NCBI GenBank assembly: GCA_026018925.1
Contig: JAKSZU010000004.1
Coordinates: 42,360,233 to 42,424,232 of the forward strand
Direction: 5' to 3'
Length of the DNA stretch: 64,000 nucleotides
Source: Tupaia tana
Taxonomy: Eukaryota > Chordata > Mammalia > Scandentia > Tupaiidae
The translations under genes were made by a program, and so were the position numbers. The notes beneath the pieces are model-generated. The model searched no databases, was not told the DNA's origin, and saw only the letters and a list, made by a program, of their open reading frames with translations. Of this stretch, positions 43,498-55,169 are shown in pieces. How positions within the stretch are numbered: position 1 is the first letter of the stretch; the number at the start of each line of letters is the position of its first letter.

Positions 43498-45420
43498 AAT
43501 ATATTCAAAGAAGGGTTTTTGTAGTGAAATTTGCAGACAAATGGCACTTGGCCACATTCATATCTTCTGAAACTTGTGGTTATGGTGGAGTAGAATAGCC
43601 TACCTCAATAGGGCTTCAATATGGTGACTTTAAAATAAATCATGCAAAAGTGATTAATTAAAAAAGATGACTCAAATGAATATGAAATCTTAAGCCATAA
43701 GCTGACAAGGTGATATCCTGTGAGTGTTAGACAATTTCAATCAAATAACCTGCTGAGGTATTCTCATAGCTAACCTACTTTCAGAAGAGTACTGATAGAC
43801 AAACATACAGTGTCTATGTCAGTGAACCCTTGGGAAATGTGAGATTTTGAAAACATTATTCATAAATATGGAATGATAACAAATAGCATGCTAGAAAAGG
43901 AGGGGTAAAACATGTCTTCTTTGTAACCAAAAAGCATTTGACTGATACTGAAAGAAAGGAAAAAGTCAATATGCAAAATATATTATATTATAGAATGATA
44001 TGCTAGTAACTTACACTTTTAAAAAAATTCTAAATTTCGGTTAAGTCAGGTGATCTCTTTTACCCTCCAGCTCCTTTTATTTTAAAAAAAAAAAAAAAAA
44101 GACTATTTTCCAGATTTTTTTTCTTCGAAAAGCCATCAGTATACATAGGAGTAAGAAAAGGTCACCAATTAATCTACGACATTTAAAAAATGACTACTTT
44201 AGCTTCTTTTTCTGGGGCCATAAAGAAGATTTTTAAGGTTCATATATGCAAATAACTTTATAGTATTATTATGTAAATATTGTTTACCCAGATGCTGAAT
44301 TGAATACCAATTGTTTCCCTCAAAGGAGGTTTACTCTTAAATATGTACAATTACTTATTTAGGAAAAAAAATTTAATTATCAAGGATATCACTGCAAGAA
44401 AATATTTCCTATGCCTATTTGAAAAAAATAAAAACAACCAAAACCCCTTGCTCAATAAGCTCTTAACTGGATTTTGCTACAGACATATCAGAACATGTTG
44501 TCTTCATCTATTTCCAGAAAACATTAAATTGTGGCTCTCAACAAGCTGTTCTCATTTATAATACAATGCGTTTGTAGTGTTGGCAAAGGGGAAATCCCAG
44601 AGTGAGTGAATAAACAGGAAACTTCATCAAGTGTTAACAATCCCCCTGGACCCTATTTGTAAAGCAATGGCCTTTGCAAGAACATGAACAAATGTGCAGT
44701 GTCATACTTGGCAAAAGACTTGTGAATGTTATTCCCAGTCCATTTAGTAACTTCATGCCTTTTTACATACATAAACATACACAAACTTGGGACCTTCAGT
44801 ACATTTATGGATATATGTGTGTATGTGTGTGTGTATATACACACACACACACGTATATATATATCTTCAAAATATAAAGTATAATTAAGTAAGCACATAT
44901 AAATACACTATGTGATGTATGTGTATATATGCAGATATTAGATTATATGGTATATACATGTGTATAAAAAGCATATGTATTACAAACACACACACAAAAA
45001 TATAAATATACACACATACTATAATATGTAGTGTTCTGGAGCAGTTCTTTGGGGTTTGTACAATGAACTCTTAATTTACAGAAAATATCAGTATGGTCTG
45101 AAATGGAATAAAACTATGCAGGGTAGAGTGGTCCATTCCCACAATAGCAAATTTTACTGTACATTACTAGTTTAAAATATCAGGAAATGACAAATATTTA
45201 GCATGTTGGGGTGCAGTTCTGTGTAGTTCTATAACCAGCCTAAGAAACCAGTGAGATCTAGCAGCACTACTGAACTGTAGCTACACTGGAATATGTTATT
45301 TTCAAAATACAAAAGAAAACAACTCTATATCTCTCAATGGCAATACGTAGGTTCTAGACATAGTCTTTATGCATCTAAATAATGTGAGACATTGAAAACA
45401 TGTAAAACCTCCTAGAATAG
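43498..45420. other. AT-rich DNA with microsatellites
   Basis: An A17 run ends near 44100. A GT/TA/CA compound microsatellite, partly palindromic, lies at about 44816-44866, with more TA/CA tracts to 45020. No gene recognised. Confidence 0.45.
44816..44866. repeat. GT-TA-CA compound microsatellite
   Basis: TGTGTGTATGTGTGTGTGTA followed by TATACACACACACACACG and TATATATATAT. The two arms can pair. Confidence 0.9.
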
Positions 45421-45427
45421 ATCTGGT

Positions 45428-45680
45428 GGACTAGCCAGGTATCATGATGATTAAAGTGGTTGGATCCCCTATGGCCAATTGAAGAGTTGGCATCCTGGAC
45501 CTGGTGACTTGAAAAACACATGCAAGTGTGTGCATGCCCAAAACACCAAGAGGAAATTGGAGACAAGAGAACTGCAGTGTGCCACCCTCACCCACACAAT
45601 GGCGGAAGATTTCTCTCTGTCTTCCCTTTCTCTCTCTCTCGGACTAGTTCATGTGCCCTATAGCAAACAACTATAAATAA
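45428..45680 (+). mobile_element. SINE-A, forward, diverged
   Basis: GGACTAGCCAGGTATCATG, CTGGACCTGGTGACTTG, CCAAGAGGAAATTGGAG, CTCTCTCTCGGACTAG, CATGTGCCCTATAGCAA. Confidence 0.8.
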
Positions 45681-47253
45681 ATAAGTTAAAGATTTGTTAA
45701 TTGTACAGGTTATTAAAAAACTTCATGTCAGAGGTTTTGTTTCAAGAGTATTACTCCATCTCCACGCAGAATTCCTTCAACTGCTAAGAATCTTATTAAT
45801 TGCAATAACAGACCCTAAGATCTGTGCTAATTACTTCTGACTTGATTCATTGCCATGCATCTTCAGATGTACTAAAATAATATTTTATGTTAATAGCCAC
45901 TTTTAGCCAATATAAACAATTTATGAATAAGATCATTCCTGCAGAACATTAAATTTATAGTACGCAATCCTGATATAATATAATTCATGTAAGTGTATAT
46001 AACAAGCAGGAGAGCAAAATCCCTGTAGGAGCATGTGAACTATCTGAGAACACTCTTTTTGTTTAATAACATAATATAAAGTGCTTTAAAATGTTCTAAA
46101 ATCATAATAATGACACACTCTAACTACAGGTATTTATTCATATGGATATAAAGGCAAATGTTTTCTGCATGGATGAAGAATTTAGCACTAGACAAACAGT
46201 AAATTTCTAAAAAAAAATTAAAAAGTAAAATTTAGAAAATATAGAGAGCTTTTTACAGGTTTTCAGCTTTTTTTTTTTTTTTTTTTTTTTTTTCTCCTAA
46301 AAATCCTGCCTGGGGACTTAAGTGTAGGCAAATAAAGCATACCTCTTTTGTATTCTCAGCCTAATTAATTAGTCTTAACTGTGAACAAATCATTAGTTAA
46401 AAGAACTAGGTAACATTCTATTATATAATAGATTTAAGAGATGGAATTTTAAAAGCTTCTTTATTATAATCACTGGATTTGAGGTTTTGAATATTTGAAT
46501 ACCTATGAAAAAAGAAGAAGATAATGGATTTATTTAACATTATCTGCATCTGTAAAATTACAGGAGTGAAGTACAACCATTGGCCCAGGGGGATGATTTT
46601 GCCTGGGTTAGCACTAGAGCTGCTTCAGCCACTTTAAGAGAGAGATGTTCTTTAAAGTTATGTAAAAAATGTCTTTTTGAAACCAGAAATTTATCATTTA
46701 TATAATTTATATAATCTGAGATGCAATGTTCATGGAATAGGGTAGGGAAAGAAAATATATTTCTTCAATCAACATCAGAAACTGCTGGTTTGCAAATCTC
46801 TTTCCTAGGGGTTTTTGATGATTGGCAGTAAGAAAGTAAGAAATGAGTATTTCCAAGCAATCATCAAGGAGGTATTTAGCTCCCTCATAATCTCCACGAT
46901 CCTCCCAGTCCTAAATAAACATACATTTCTGCAAATACAGTGTGCTTTCTATGCTAACTGCAGGTTTGAGATAAATTCCCTAGGTAGCTTCCTCCTCCTA
47001 TTATGTCCATCTTAAATTCCTTGTGTGCCCTAAAGAATTCTGGGGAAATCCCTGGAGTACACATAAATGGAACTGAAAGAAAGATTAGCCCAGAGTAAAA
47101 CCTAAGACTTTAAAATTGGGGCAAAATAAACATATAAATGCACAAAACAAAACAGCAAAACCAAAGCAACAAATCCCTCAGTGACATGGCAGAGACATTA
47201 CTAAAACTCAGTAGTAGGGGCATAAAAGTGCAAAGCAAAGACCGAACTGCATA
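45681..47253. other. AT-rich DNA, no gene recognised
   Basis: A T26 homopolymer sits at 46268-46293 (followed by CTCCTAAAAATCC). It could be the tail of another truncated insertion, but I could not find a clear duplication. Nothing else recognised. Confidence 0.4.
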
Positions 47254-47268
47254 CAGGTTTGGGATTTT

Positions 47269-47521
47269 TTTTTTTCTTTTGAGAGATTTTTGCTAGAGGG
47301 TGCATGTGCTCGCCACAGAGACAGAAAAAGACAGAGATACAGAAAGTGGGAAATCACCCCCCAGGGGAGATGATCACACCACAATCCCTTCTCCTCCATT
47401 TTCCTCCCGGGATTTTGGGCATCCACACACACATGCCTTGCATGAATTTTAAGTCACCCAGTCCAGGACTTAGACTATGTGGGAGTCCAGTGACATAACC
47501 ATTCCACCATAGGTTGGTCCC
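47269..47521 (-). mobile_element. SINE-A, reverse
   Basis: T-run, TTGAGAGATTTTTGCTAGAG, AAATCACCCCCCAGGGG, CAATCCCTTCTCCTCC, CCCAGTCCAGGACTTAG, GGTTGGTCCCC. Flanked by AGGTTTGGGATT / AGATTTGGAATT. Part of the B-box segment is deleted. Confidence 0.87.
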
Positions 47522-48007
47522 CAGATTTGGAATTAATTTATCTAAATGCAACTAGGTTGCCTATACAAAGATTTTTAAAATGACCAGAAACCTAATTCTA
47601 TCATCCATGCTATGTTAGGGTAATAATTCTCTTTATGTATGCTACTGGTAGAAATAGTGTTAGTTAACTTTTGGTAAGAAATACTTTACATTTGTAGAAT
47701 TAGATAGGATTTTTATTTTAATAATGACTAATAAAACATTAGGTTTGATATGGAATTAATTTTGAGCTAGCATTTTTGCTAATAAATTAGTGCAAATCTT
47801 TTTATTGTGAAATTTGAAGGCACCCAAATGGTAAAGGGACTGTAATTTTCACACTTGATAACACATAAGTTAATTTTTGAATGAGTAGCAATTTTTTCTT
47901 AACAAAAAATATTTACTAATGATGATAAAAATAAAAAGCTTGTAAAGTTTATATATAAAAGTCAGAAGCTACTCTAGCTTAGTTTTTTTTAAGAATTATT
48001 TAATTTT

Positions 48008-48281
48008 GGGACCAGCAGTTAGCGTAATGGCTATGTCACTGGACTCCCATGTAGTCAACCGTGGTTCGCGTCCTAGACCCAATGGCTTAAAACTCATGCC
48101 GGGAGCGTGTGCATGCGTGCCCGAGATCCCAAGAGGAGAATGGAGGAAAAGGGATTGTGGCATGGCCATCCCCCCAGGGGGGTGATTTCTCGCTTCTCGT
48201 TTCTCGCTTTCTGTCTCTCTGTCTCTCTCTGTCTGGAGAGTGCAATTGCCCTATGGCAAAAACCTCTCCAAAAAAAACCCC
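48008..48281 (+). mobile_element. SINE-A, forward, inserted in a SINE-B tail
   Basis: Target duplication AATTATTTAATTTT at 47994-48007 and 48282-48295. A box TTAGCGTAATGG kept; B box GGTTCGCGTCC kept. A duplicated CTCGCTTCTCGTTTCTCGC lies at about 48190. Confidence 0.93.
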
Positions 48282-48292
48282 AATTATTTAAT

Positions 48293-48295
<3 letters not shown>

Positions 48296-48338
<43 letters not shown>

Positions 48339-48454
48339 TTTGACCAGGGACAGACAAAGAGAGCGAGAAAGCAAGCCATCAGGTCCGGGATTTGAACCAT
48401 AGTCAGTCATGTGGGAGTCCAGAACTTTAACTAGCATGCTATCTGCCAGTCCTG
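48296..48454 (-). mobile_element. SINE-B, reverse, with (ATT)n tail
   Basis: (ATT)n of about 12 units, CAGTTTGACCAGGGACAG, GAGAAAGCAAGCCATCAGG, TTTGAACCATAGTCAGTC, ATCTGCCAGTCC. Its tail continues left of the SINE-A insert (47992-48007). Confidence 0.9.
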
Positions 48455-48716
48455 CTTACTTAGCTTTTAAGTCTTTTATAATCACTGCACATTATTAAGT
48501 AACAACTTTAGGAAAGTTTGTTAGGTTGTAAGTAGCGATATTTGGAAAAATATAAAAATGCAAAACCGTATAAAACAGTATTTCTTGAAGAACTGTGATC
48601 TCACTTATTTCAATTTTTTTAATCTAACAAAAATAAAGAGAAATAGGACTGTAAAAGACATTTAAAAAGCCTTCATCTTTACTATGAATTTGATTGTCTC
48701 AAAAGGCTACATAGGT

Positions 48717-48990
48717 GGGAACCAGCAGTTAGCATAATGGCTATGTCGCTGGACTCCCACGTAGTCGACCGCGGTTCGCGTCCCGGACCCAGTGGCTTAA
48801 AACTCACACCGGGCGCGTGTGCGTGCGTGCCCAAGATCCCGAGAGGAGAATGGAGGAGAAGGGATTGCGGCGTGACCATCCCCCCTGGGGCATGATTTCT
48901 CGCTTTCTGTCTCTATGTCTCTCTCTGTCTGTCTGGTGAGCGCACGCGCCCTATAGCGAAAAAAAAAAAAAAACTCTCAAAAAAAAAAAA
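48717..48990 (+). mobile_element. SINE-A, forward, young copy
   Basis: Perfect 16-bp target duplication AAAAGGCTACATAGGT at 48701-48716 and 48991-49006. Dense CpG (GTCGACCGCGGTTCGCGTCC, CCGGGCGCGTGTGCGTGCG). Two A-runs at the 3' end separated by CTCTC. This is the copy closest to an intact master. Confidence 0.96.
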
Positions 48991-49006
48991 AAAAGGCTAC
49001 ATAGGT

Positions 49007-49436
49007 CATATATTTCAGTAACCTCTGCTTTTCCAAATTAAAAATAATCATTTTAATATTTATTCATGTCTCCAAAGTAGCAATAATAATAGAATAACAT
49101 AATTGTCTAGCATTATCCAATATTATACAGTATGATAAGAGATGCACTAAATAAAAAAGTACAACAAAAAATGTGTATAAATTAAAGCATTTCAATTTAA
49201 TCTATAACCTATTAAATATTGTAATATTGAATTACATATACCTACTATCTATAAGTTATTTGTAAATCAGATTATTACGTAATTTCAGTCTTAAAATGCA
49301 ACAGCAGCTTCATTATATCTTTTGGGAATAGTAATGAAATGTTGTACTATAAGTGTACATACTTAGAGCACAGGTATTTTATTAAATAGACCAAATATAG
49401 CAGGTAGTACTTATTGTATTCAAAGCACATATTATG
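49007..49436. other. AT-rich DNA, no feature recognised
   Basis: Nothing recognised between two forward SINE-A copies. Confidence 0.4.
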
Positions 49437-49438
49437 TA

Positions 49439-49690
49439 GGGGTCAGTTGGTGGTGTGATGGTTAAGGTGCTGGACTCCCACATAGCCCACCACGGTTCAA
49501 GTTCCAGACCTGGCAGTGTGGAAGTTGTGTGTGTGTGTGTGTATGTGTGTGCGCCCAAATTCCAGGAGGAGAATGGAGGAGAAGGTATTGTGGCATGGCC
49601 ATACACCCTGGGGCATTATTTTTAAATTCTCTCTCTCTCTTTGGCAAGTGCACATTCCCTATGGCATAAACCTTAAAATCAAACAAACAA
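49439..49690 (+). mobile_element. SINE-A, forward, with (GT)n
   Basis: GGGGTCAGTTGGTGGTGTG, CACGGTTCAAGTTCCAGACC, a GT repeat in place of the GCGTGTGCG segment, GGAGGAGAATGGAGGAGAAG, TGGCATAAACC, (CAAA)n tail. Confidence 0.87.
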
Positions 49691-49879
49691 AAACCCAACA
49701 TGTGTTTGATGTAATGTAATAGTATAAAGAGAACTATGTTACTGTTGGAAGGTTTTTACCTTTCTCAAGAATAATCGGGAAAGTTAGACTTTTAGAAAGT
49801 CATAAACTTTCTTTGGCCCAAGAGAAAATTTTAGAAACAACAAAGTTAAGAGAGTTGATAGTAATCATGCTTCTAGTGA

Positions 49880-50090
49880 CACCAGTGAGACTAGAGCCCA
49901 GAATCTCTATTATATTAAGGTGTCCTTGAATAATGCTTTCCCACCAAAGAACTAATATGTATCTGCAGTAGCAATAATGCTAAATTCTTAACAAAAACTA
50001 ACGAGACTACTAAGGATAGGCTTCTGTGTATAGTAATATGATTCTTTTCTGAAAGTTATCAGAGAATGCAAGTGCACACACATGTGAACA
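49880..50090 (+). repeat. Diverged repeat, paired with 53190-53390
   Basis: Shares CTTTCCCACCAAAGAACT, ACTACTAAGGATAG and ATCAGAGAATGCAAGTG in the same order with the copy 3.3 kb downstream. The downstream copy continues the L1M-like element at 52735, so this may be a 3' fragment of the same type. Confidence 0.5.
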
Positions 50091-50127
50091 GGTCTATGTG
50101 TGTGTGTGTGTTCATGTTCATGAAACA

Positions 50128-50206
50128 GAGAGAAGGAAGAGAGAGGGAAGAAGGAAGGTGAGAGAGCAAGACAAATGGAGTGAGAGAGAGAGACAGACAG
50201 TGGAAG
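50128..50206. repeat. GA-rich purine tract
   Basis: AGAGAGAAGGAAGAGAGAGG and further AAGGAAGG, GAGAGAGAGAGAC runs. Low complexity. Confidence 0.8.
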
Positions 50207-50399
50207 CATTTTGTAAGAAGGAAACAACATTGAAAATAGAATTTTTTTGTTTGTCTTTATTATTATTATTATTACTAGTTTCTTATTATTTCCTGAGCTT
50301 TGAAAAGTCCAAGACAATTTTTATATCAAATCAGAATTACAAAATCAAGTTTAAAAATTTACAAACATTTGCAAGAATAGTTACAATAATTTCTTAAAA

Positions 50400-51470
50400 G
50401 TTTCCTTCTATTTGGCTCTTTCAGAGATGTAACTGAACCTTGATGGATACATATTGTTTTATCTCTACTTGATTTAGTCTTCATGACTAAAAATATGCAT
50501 TGCCAAAAAAAAATCTTTACTAGGTTCAGGTTTAGTTACTTCCCAGGAAATAATATGTATAGTCCTTAGGAGCAACATCATCTTATGGCACAAGCCTAAA
50601 ACCAGTATTCAAGTTCTTCCCCACTAAGACTCTGGCACAGATGTTCATTCTCCCTGAGCCTGTTTCCTCTATACAATGATGATAGTGTTAAGTATAAAGG
50701 GCCAGAGCCTTTATTCTTCTTGAAAGCTATTAGGTCAGCATCTTAGGCCTTCATAGAAGATGGCAATAGATGCACACTCTGAAATACAGACAAAGAACTT
50801 TTATTACTCATTGTGCAAGACCTTCATGTTCTTTTTTGGTCTTCTAACCTCAAGGACCATTGTGGAAATGCTGAACAGCCCAGACAGAGGCTACCCAGGG
50901 GGCCTGTGTCACAGCTGAAGATCTGTGAACTCAGAAAACCACCAATGTTATTAGAGGTCTTCCAGAAAGTCTGCTCCAGACAGAAACTTTATCTTGACTA
51001 AAATGGTCTGCATGTGAATGTGTCTTTGCTCCGGAGAGAGACACTATCTCTGTTTGTGTTAGAAACATCCTTGAAGAGGCAAATGTGACAAAAGGCTGCC
51101 ACAAACTGTGTAAGAATAACATAGAGAATTGGTCCTCAAAAGGTAATAACAACACCTTTATGACTATTGATAGTCATAATGTCTGAATAATAGCACTTAA
51201 AATGTGAAAATTACAATATTATGTAATATTAGTAACAAAGTTTTTAAAAATACCTTTTGTATAACAAAATGCTAAAAATTATATTAAAAATATAATTCAT
51301 TAAATAATTCTCAATAAAGCCTGACATTGTGAACATACATATTTCATTTCCAAAAGAAATAGATCAACAAGTAGTAATTGTTTTCAGGGTACTCATATCT
51401 GATAAAAACAGGCTTTGAAAACATACTGCTCATAATGACCAGGGAGTAATTAACTCACAGTTCTTATTTT
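50400..51470. other. No gene recognised; one less AT-rich block
   Basis: 50800-51160 is less AT-rich and has short open frames on both strands, but no domain, intron signal or poly(A) tail could be tied together. Unassigned. Confidence 0.3.
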
Positions 51471-51492
51471 ACAAAAGAAAGGAAATATCTTT

Positions 51493-51770
51493 TTATTTTA
51501 TTTTATTTTTTTTTTTTTGAGAGAGAGAGATTTTTGCTATAGGGCGTGTGCACTCGCCAGAAAGACAGAGAGACAGAAAGCGAGAAATCACCCCCCGCCC
51601 CGGGGGGGGGGGGCCACACCACAATCACTTCCCCTCCATTCTTTTCTTGGGATCTTGAGAATGCACACACATGCGCCCGGTATGAGTTTAAGCCACCGGG
51701 TCCAGGACTCGAACTGCGGTTGAATACGTGGGAGTCCAGTGACATAGCCATTTCGCTGACTGCTGGTCCC
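51493..51770 (-). mobile_element. SINE-A, reverse
   Basis: Perfect 18-bp target duplication AAGAAAGGAAATATCTTT at 51475-51492 and 51771-51788. TTTTTGCTATAGGGCGTGTG, a C/G homopolymer block at about 51590-51612, CCGGGTCCAGGACTCG. Recent. Confidence 0.95.
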
Positions 51771-51901
51771 AAGAAAGGAAATATCTTTGTACACAACCAT
51801 TTATTTTGTGTTATCCTTTTCTAAGTCCAAAAGACAGAAGAAAAATAAACATAATTTCTGACTGTTGGACAGAAACAGAACCAACCAAATGAACAAAAAT
51901 A

Positions 51902-51971
51902 TTGGGTCATTGGGAAAGTCATGACATGTTTTCCTATGCAAAAATGCATCATGACTTTCCCAATGACCTAA
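51902..51971. mobile_element. Mariner-like palindromic MITE, best copy
   Basis: 70 bp with TA on both sides (51900-51901 and 51972-51973). The left arm TTGGGTCATTGGGAAAGTCA matches the complement of the right arm with one mismatch in the first 23 bases. The centre is TTTTCCTATGCAAAAATGCA. TA duplication and terminal repeats fit a Tc1/mariner-derived miniature element. Confidence 0.85.
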
Positions 51972-51973
51972 TA

Positions 51974-52730
51974 GCTAAGAAGCATTCATATGCTGGAATG
52001 ATATTGTAGGAAGAAGGCATGAGGTATGAAAATATATATTTCTGTCATTCAAACAAATACAACTAATTCCCTTAAAAGAACAGTGATCTAATGCACTCTT
52101 TGCATAACCTTTCAGAACTATTTAATATGACCTTAAAATTACCTGGATAAAAATCATGTCTTCCTTTCATGTCCATACTAAGTAAAGTATGAAATATTTC
52201 TCATTTGCTATAGGATATAGGTCACTAGAAATTCAAGAAGCGTTAAAATACGAAAGCTAAAGATGGTATTATAGGACATAATCACACTGGATCATGATAA
52301 TCATTACATTAAGAATTTGCAATGGTGTGAAATCGCTTAATAATAACACATATTCACACAAAACAGGTGTGGAATTTTTGGAGAGCAAGAGAGGAAGTAT
52401 TGAAATGCAGCAATAAATCATAAAACCTGTGCATTTGAAAACTGAATTGCTATCCTCAGAGTGCTAAGTATAGTAAACAGAAGTGGCACAAAGTAGACAT
52501 ATCTAGCAGTAATAATTTGAAATTGAAACATAATAGGCAATATTCATAAACTGTGGTATGAAACAAGATTTTCAGAGTTATGAACACATATGGTAGTTAT
52601 ACAAAAGTGATCATTCATGCTAAATTTCAAATAGGTTTAAAAATTCTATACAGGTTTAGGTAAAAATACTTCATATATTGTTGTGAGCATTTTTCAAACG
52701 TTTAATTTGCTCTGATTTTGGTATTAAAAT
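51974..52730. other. AT-rich DNA, no feature recognised
   Basis: Nothing recognised. Confidence 0.4.
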
Positions 52731-52734
52731 GTTT

Positions 52735-53185
52735 CATTTTCTGTATCAATTTGACTGGACCAAGGAGTGGTCAGATATTTAACTAATCATTATTTCCAGG
52801 CATGTCTGAGAGGCTGTTTACTGAGGGGATTAGCATTTGAATTGGTACACTGAGTAAAGCAAATTTCCCTCCTCAATGTGGGTGAACACCATCCAATCTG
52901 CTGAGGGTCAGAAAAGAACAAAAATGGGGATCAAGGGAGAATTTGCTCACTTAGCCTAACTGCATGAACTGAGACATCTATCTTCTGTCCTCAGACTGGG
53001 ACTTGCATTATCAGTGCTCCTGGTTCTAAAGCCTTTGGACTTGGGCTACAATTTACAACAGCAGTTCTCCTTATTCTCATGACCTCAAACTCAGACTGGA
53101 ACTACACCATCGGCTTTCTTCAGTGCACACAGAAAAAAGGCTGTGGGACCACTCAGTCTCCGTAACTGTGTAAGTCAATTCCTTT
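52735..53185 (+). mobile_element. Old interspersed repeat, L1M-like 3' end type
   Basis: TGTATCAATTTGACTGGACC, CATGTCTGAGAGGCTG, GGGATTAGCATTTGAATTGG, TACACTGAGTAAAGCAAATT, CTCAATGTGGGTGAACACC, ATCCAATCTGCTGAGGG, CTGGAACTACACCATCGGC, GTAAGTCAATTCC. This is a common ancient mammalian repeat; I assign it to an old L1 3' UTR type from memory of the layout. Confidence 0.6.
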
Positions 53186-53349
53186 AGGTGTCTTCAAAGA
53201 TGTATTTCCCAACAAAGAACTTGTTCTCATTTGCCATGGCAATATGTCAAATCCAAAAGAAACAAGCAAGCAAAAAAATCAAAAACTACCAAGACTATTA
53301 AGGATAGTCTACAATGTAATGTAATTATTTCCTGAAAGGCATCAGAGAA

Positions 53350-53354
<5 letters not shown>

Positions 53355-53384
<30 letters not shown>
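53355..53384. repeat. (GT)n microsatellite
   Basis: About 15 GT units. Confidence 0.95.
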
Positions 53385-53388
<4 letters not shown>

Positions 53389-53630
53389 TTAGGTATAGAT
53401 CATATAACAGAAACTGTTTCTAGATAATCCAATACAAGCATGTTCAATCCTTTTAAATGCTATTGTTAGATTTTTTAATCTAAATATTTTTGAAAGCACA
53501 TTTATATTGTTTGGTTAGTATATGATTTATTTGCTTTACCAAATGCATTTATTTTCCTTATTTAGTCATGCAAATGATAATATACATCCTAGTGCAATAT
53601 AAGTCACACCCAGTTAATAGTTAAGTTATA

Positions 53631-53706
53631 TTGGGTATTGTGAAAGTCATGACACATTTTTGCACAGAAAAAAAAAAATTAAGTCATGACTTTCCCAACA
53701 ACCTAT
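53631..53706. mobile_element. Mariner-like palindromic MITE
   Basis: TA, then TTGGGTATTGTGAAAGTCAT, GACACATTTTTGCACAG, an A-run, AAGTCATGACTTTCCCAAC and AACCTA. Terminal arms match those at 51902; the right end is slightly eroded. Confidence 0.72.
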
Positions 53707-54500
53707 TAATATTCTTGCATAATAAGTATAGAGCTTTGTTAATTGCTCCTCATACACCAAAGTCAGTGAAGTAGGACCACAAATGGAAAGTGAGAAAAGA
53801 AATAGGGAGCATAGACTTCTCGGCCAAATACAGATTAAAAAGGTTATCTTGAAGTTAAAAGAGAAGAGTTCCCTAAGAGATGAAGGTAATAAAATGTCGC
53901 AGGGTAGGCAAGTAGGAAGACACTTAGAGGTCTAATTAAGGAGTGTTTGGGGCTAGAATGCAAGTTGCAGATTTTAAAGACTGCATGAAAATGAATGTAA
54001 GTACATAGTACTGCCTATTCTTTCAACTAATGGCATTTACATTCCACTTTGAGTTGCTCAGAAGAAAAAGCCTGGAGTTTTACTTTACTACTCTTTTTAC
54101 TCTCAAATTCTGTATTCAATTTATCTGAACATACTACTTTGTCTTCAAAATGTAGTCAGAATAGCTCCCCGTTTTACTATCTGAAAATTTGATATCCTGG
54201 ACCAACTCACCATCACCTTTGCTTGGATGAATTACAGCAACCCTAGATTTTCTTCTCAATCCAGGATGATCCTATTAATAATCAACTCAGATATCGTTAC
54301 TTCTCTTATGTTTCCCATCTCATTTGAGCCAAGTCTACCTCCTTACAATGGTGACCAGAGAACCCTATGTAGGGTTTCCAAATTACTCCTTTCTTCCTGT
54401 CCTGACTGACCAAACACAGGATGCCTTTATGATTCTGACTTCAGCAATTGCAGTTTTTCCCTTATGTGCTTGAACCCAAGTTAGAGACTTGAACATTCCT
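53707..54500. other. No feature recognised
   Basis: 54160-54480 is less AT-rich with short open frames and could be the upstream part of the L2 that follows. Confidence 0.3.
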
Positions 54501-54569
54501 AGGCACTGATAAAGATGTTTAGGTTATTGCTCCAAACAGCGAAAGATCAAACATATCACCAAGCACATA

Positions 54570-55095
54570 GCAACTAGCTCTTACTCTGAGCTACATTTCT
54601 TTAACTTCCACGTAAACTCCATAATCCAACCCCCACTTTACAAACATACCTAAGTAAACATCATTTTTCTCACAGTCTGTCACAAGGATGTTGAAGTTCT
54701 TTCTATACATTTTTAATAAATGCTTTGGATTCCTCACTCTGATGTTTAGTGCTTCTTTCTTGGAATATCAACTGGTCCCCTCTTGGGATATTTGGACCAG
54801 TGCTGTGCAGGAATTCCTCTGCCACCATTTTTGGGTAATTCCAATTGTGGGTTTGACCAGACTGAGTACTAAACCTGTGTTCCTCAATTCGCATTAACAG
54901 TGAGACCTCCTTCCCTACTAACCTTTTTCCTGTCTTAGTCACTCTGACCTCCTCAGTGGTATAACCCTAAATTCTTACCTTAAACCCCTACAGAATCTAA
55001 GCTCCATGAGGGCAGACATATTTGCGCTATATCTCTAGCACCTAGGATAGCTCTTAGAATAATAACTAGTACACACTTAAAAATATGTTGGACAG
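54570..55095 (+). mobile_element. L2 remnant, 3' end
   Basis: The 3' part, AATCTAAGCTCCATGAGGGC, AGACATATTTGCGCTATATC, TCTAGCACCTAGGATAGC, is the well-known L2 3' end order. A degenerate GGATGGATG/GAATGAATG tract follows to about 55170. Confidence 0.6.
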
Positions 55096-55169
55096 GTGAA
55101 TGGAAGGAAAGACAGAAGAAAGGATGGATGGTTGGACGAACTAATAGATGAATGAATGGATGAGGAATA

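Noticed and set aside
43285..43524. 79-codon frame with a plausible-looking protein
   Set aside because: It lies almost entirely inside the MER5A-like DNA transposon, which is non-coding.
46265..46295. Another tail-only SINE stub like the one at 1074
   Set aside because: A T26 run is present, but no SINE bases beyond the T-run and no convincing flanking duplication could be found.
48717..48800. Functional tRNA gene
   Set aside because: A and B boxes are present, but the cloverleaf is not intact and the unit is the head of a SINE repeated dozens of times.
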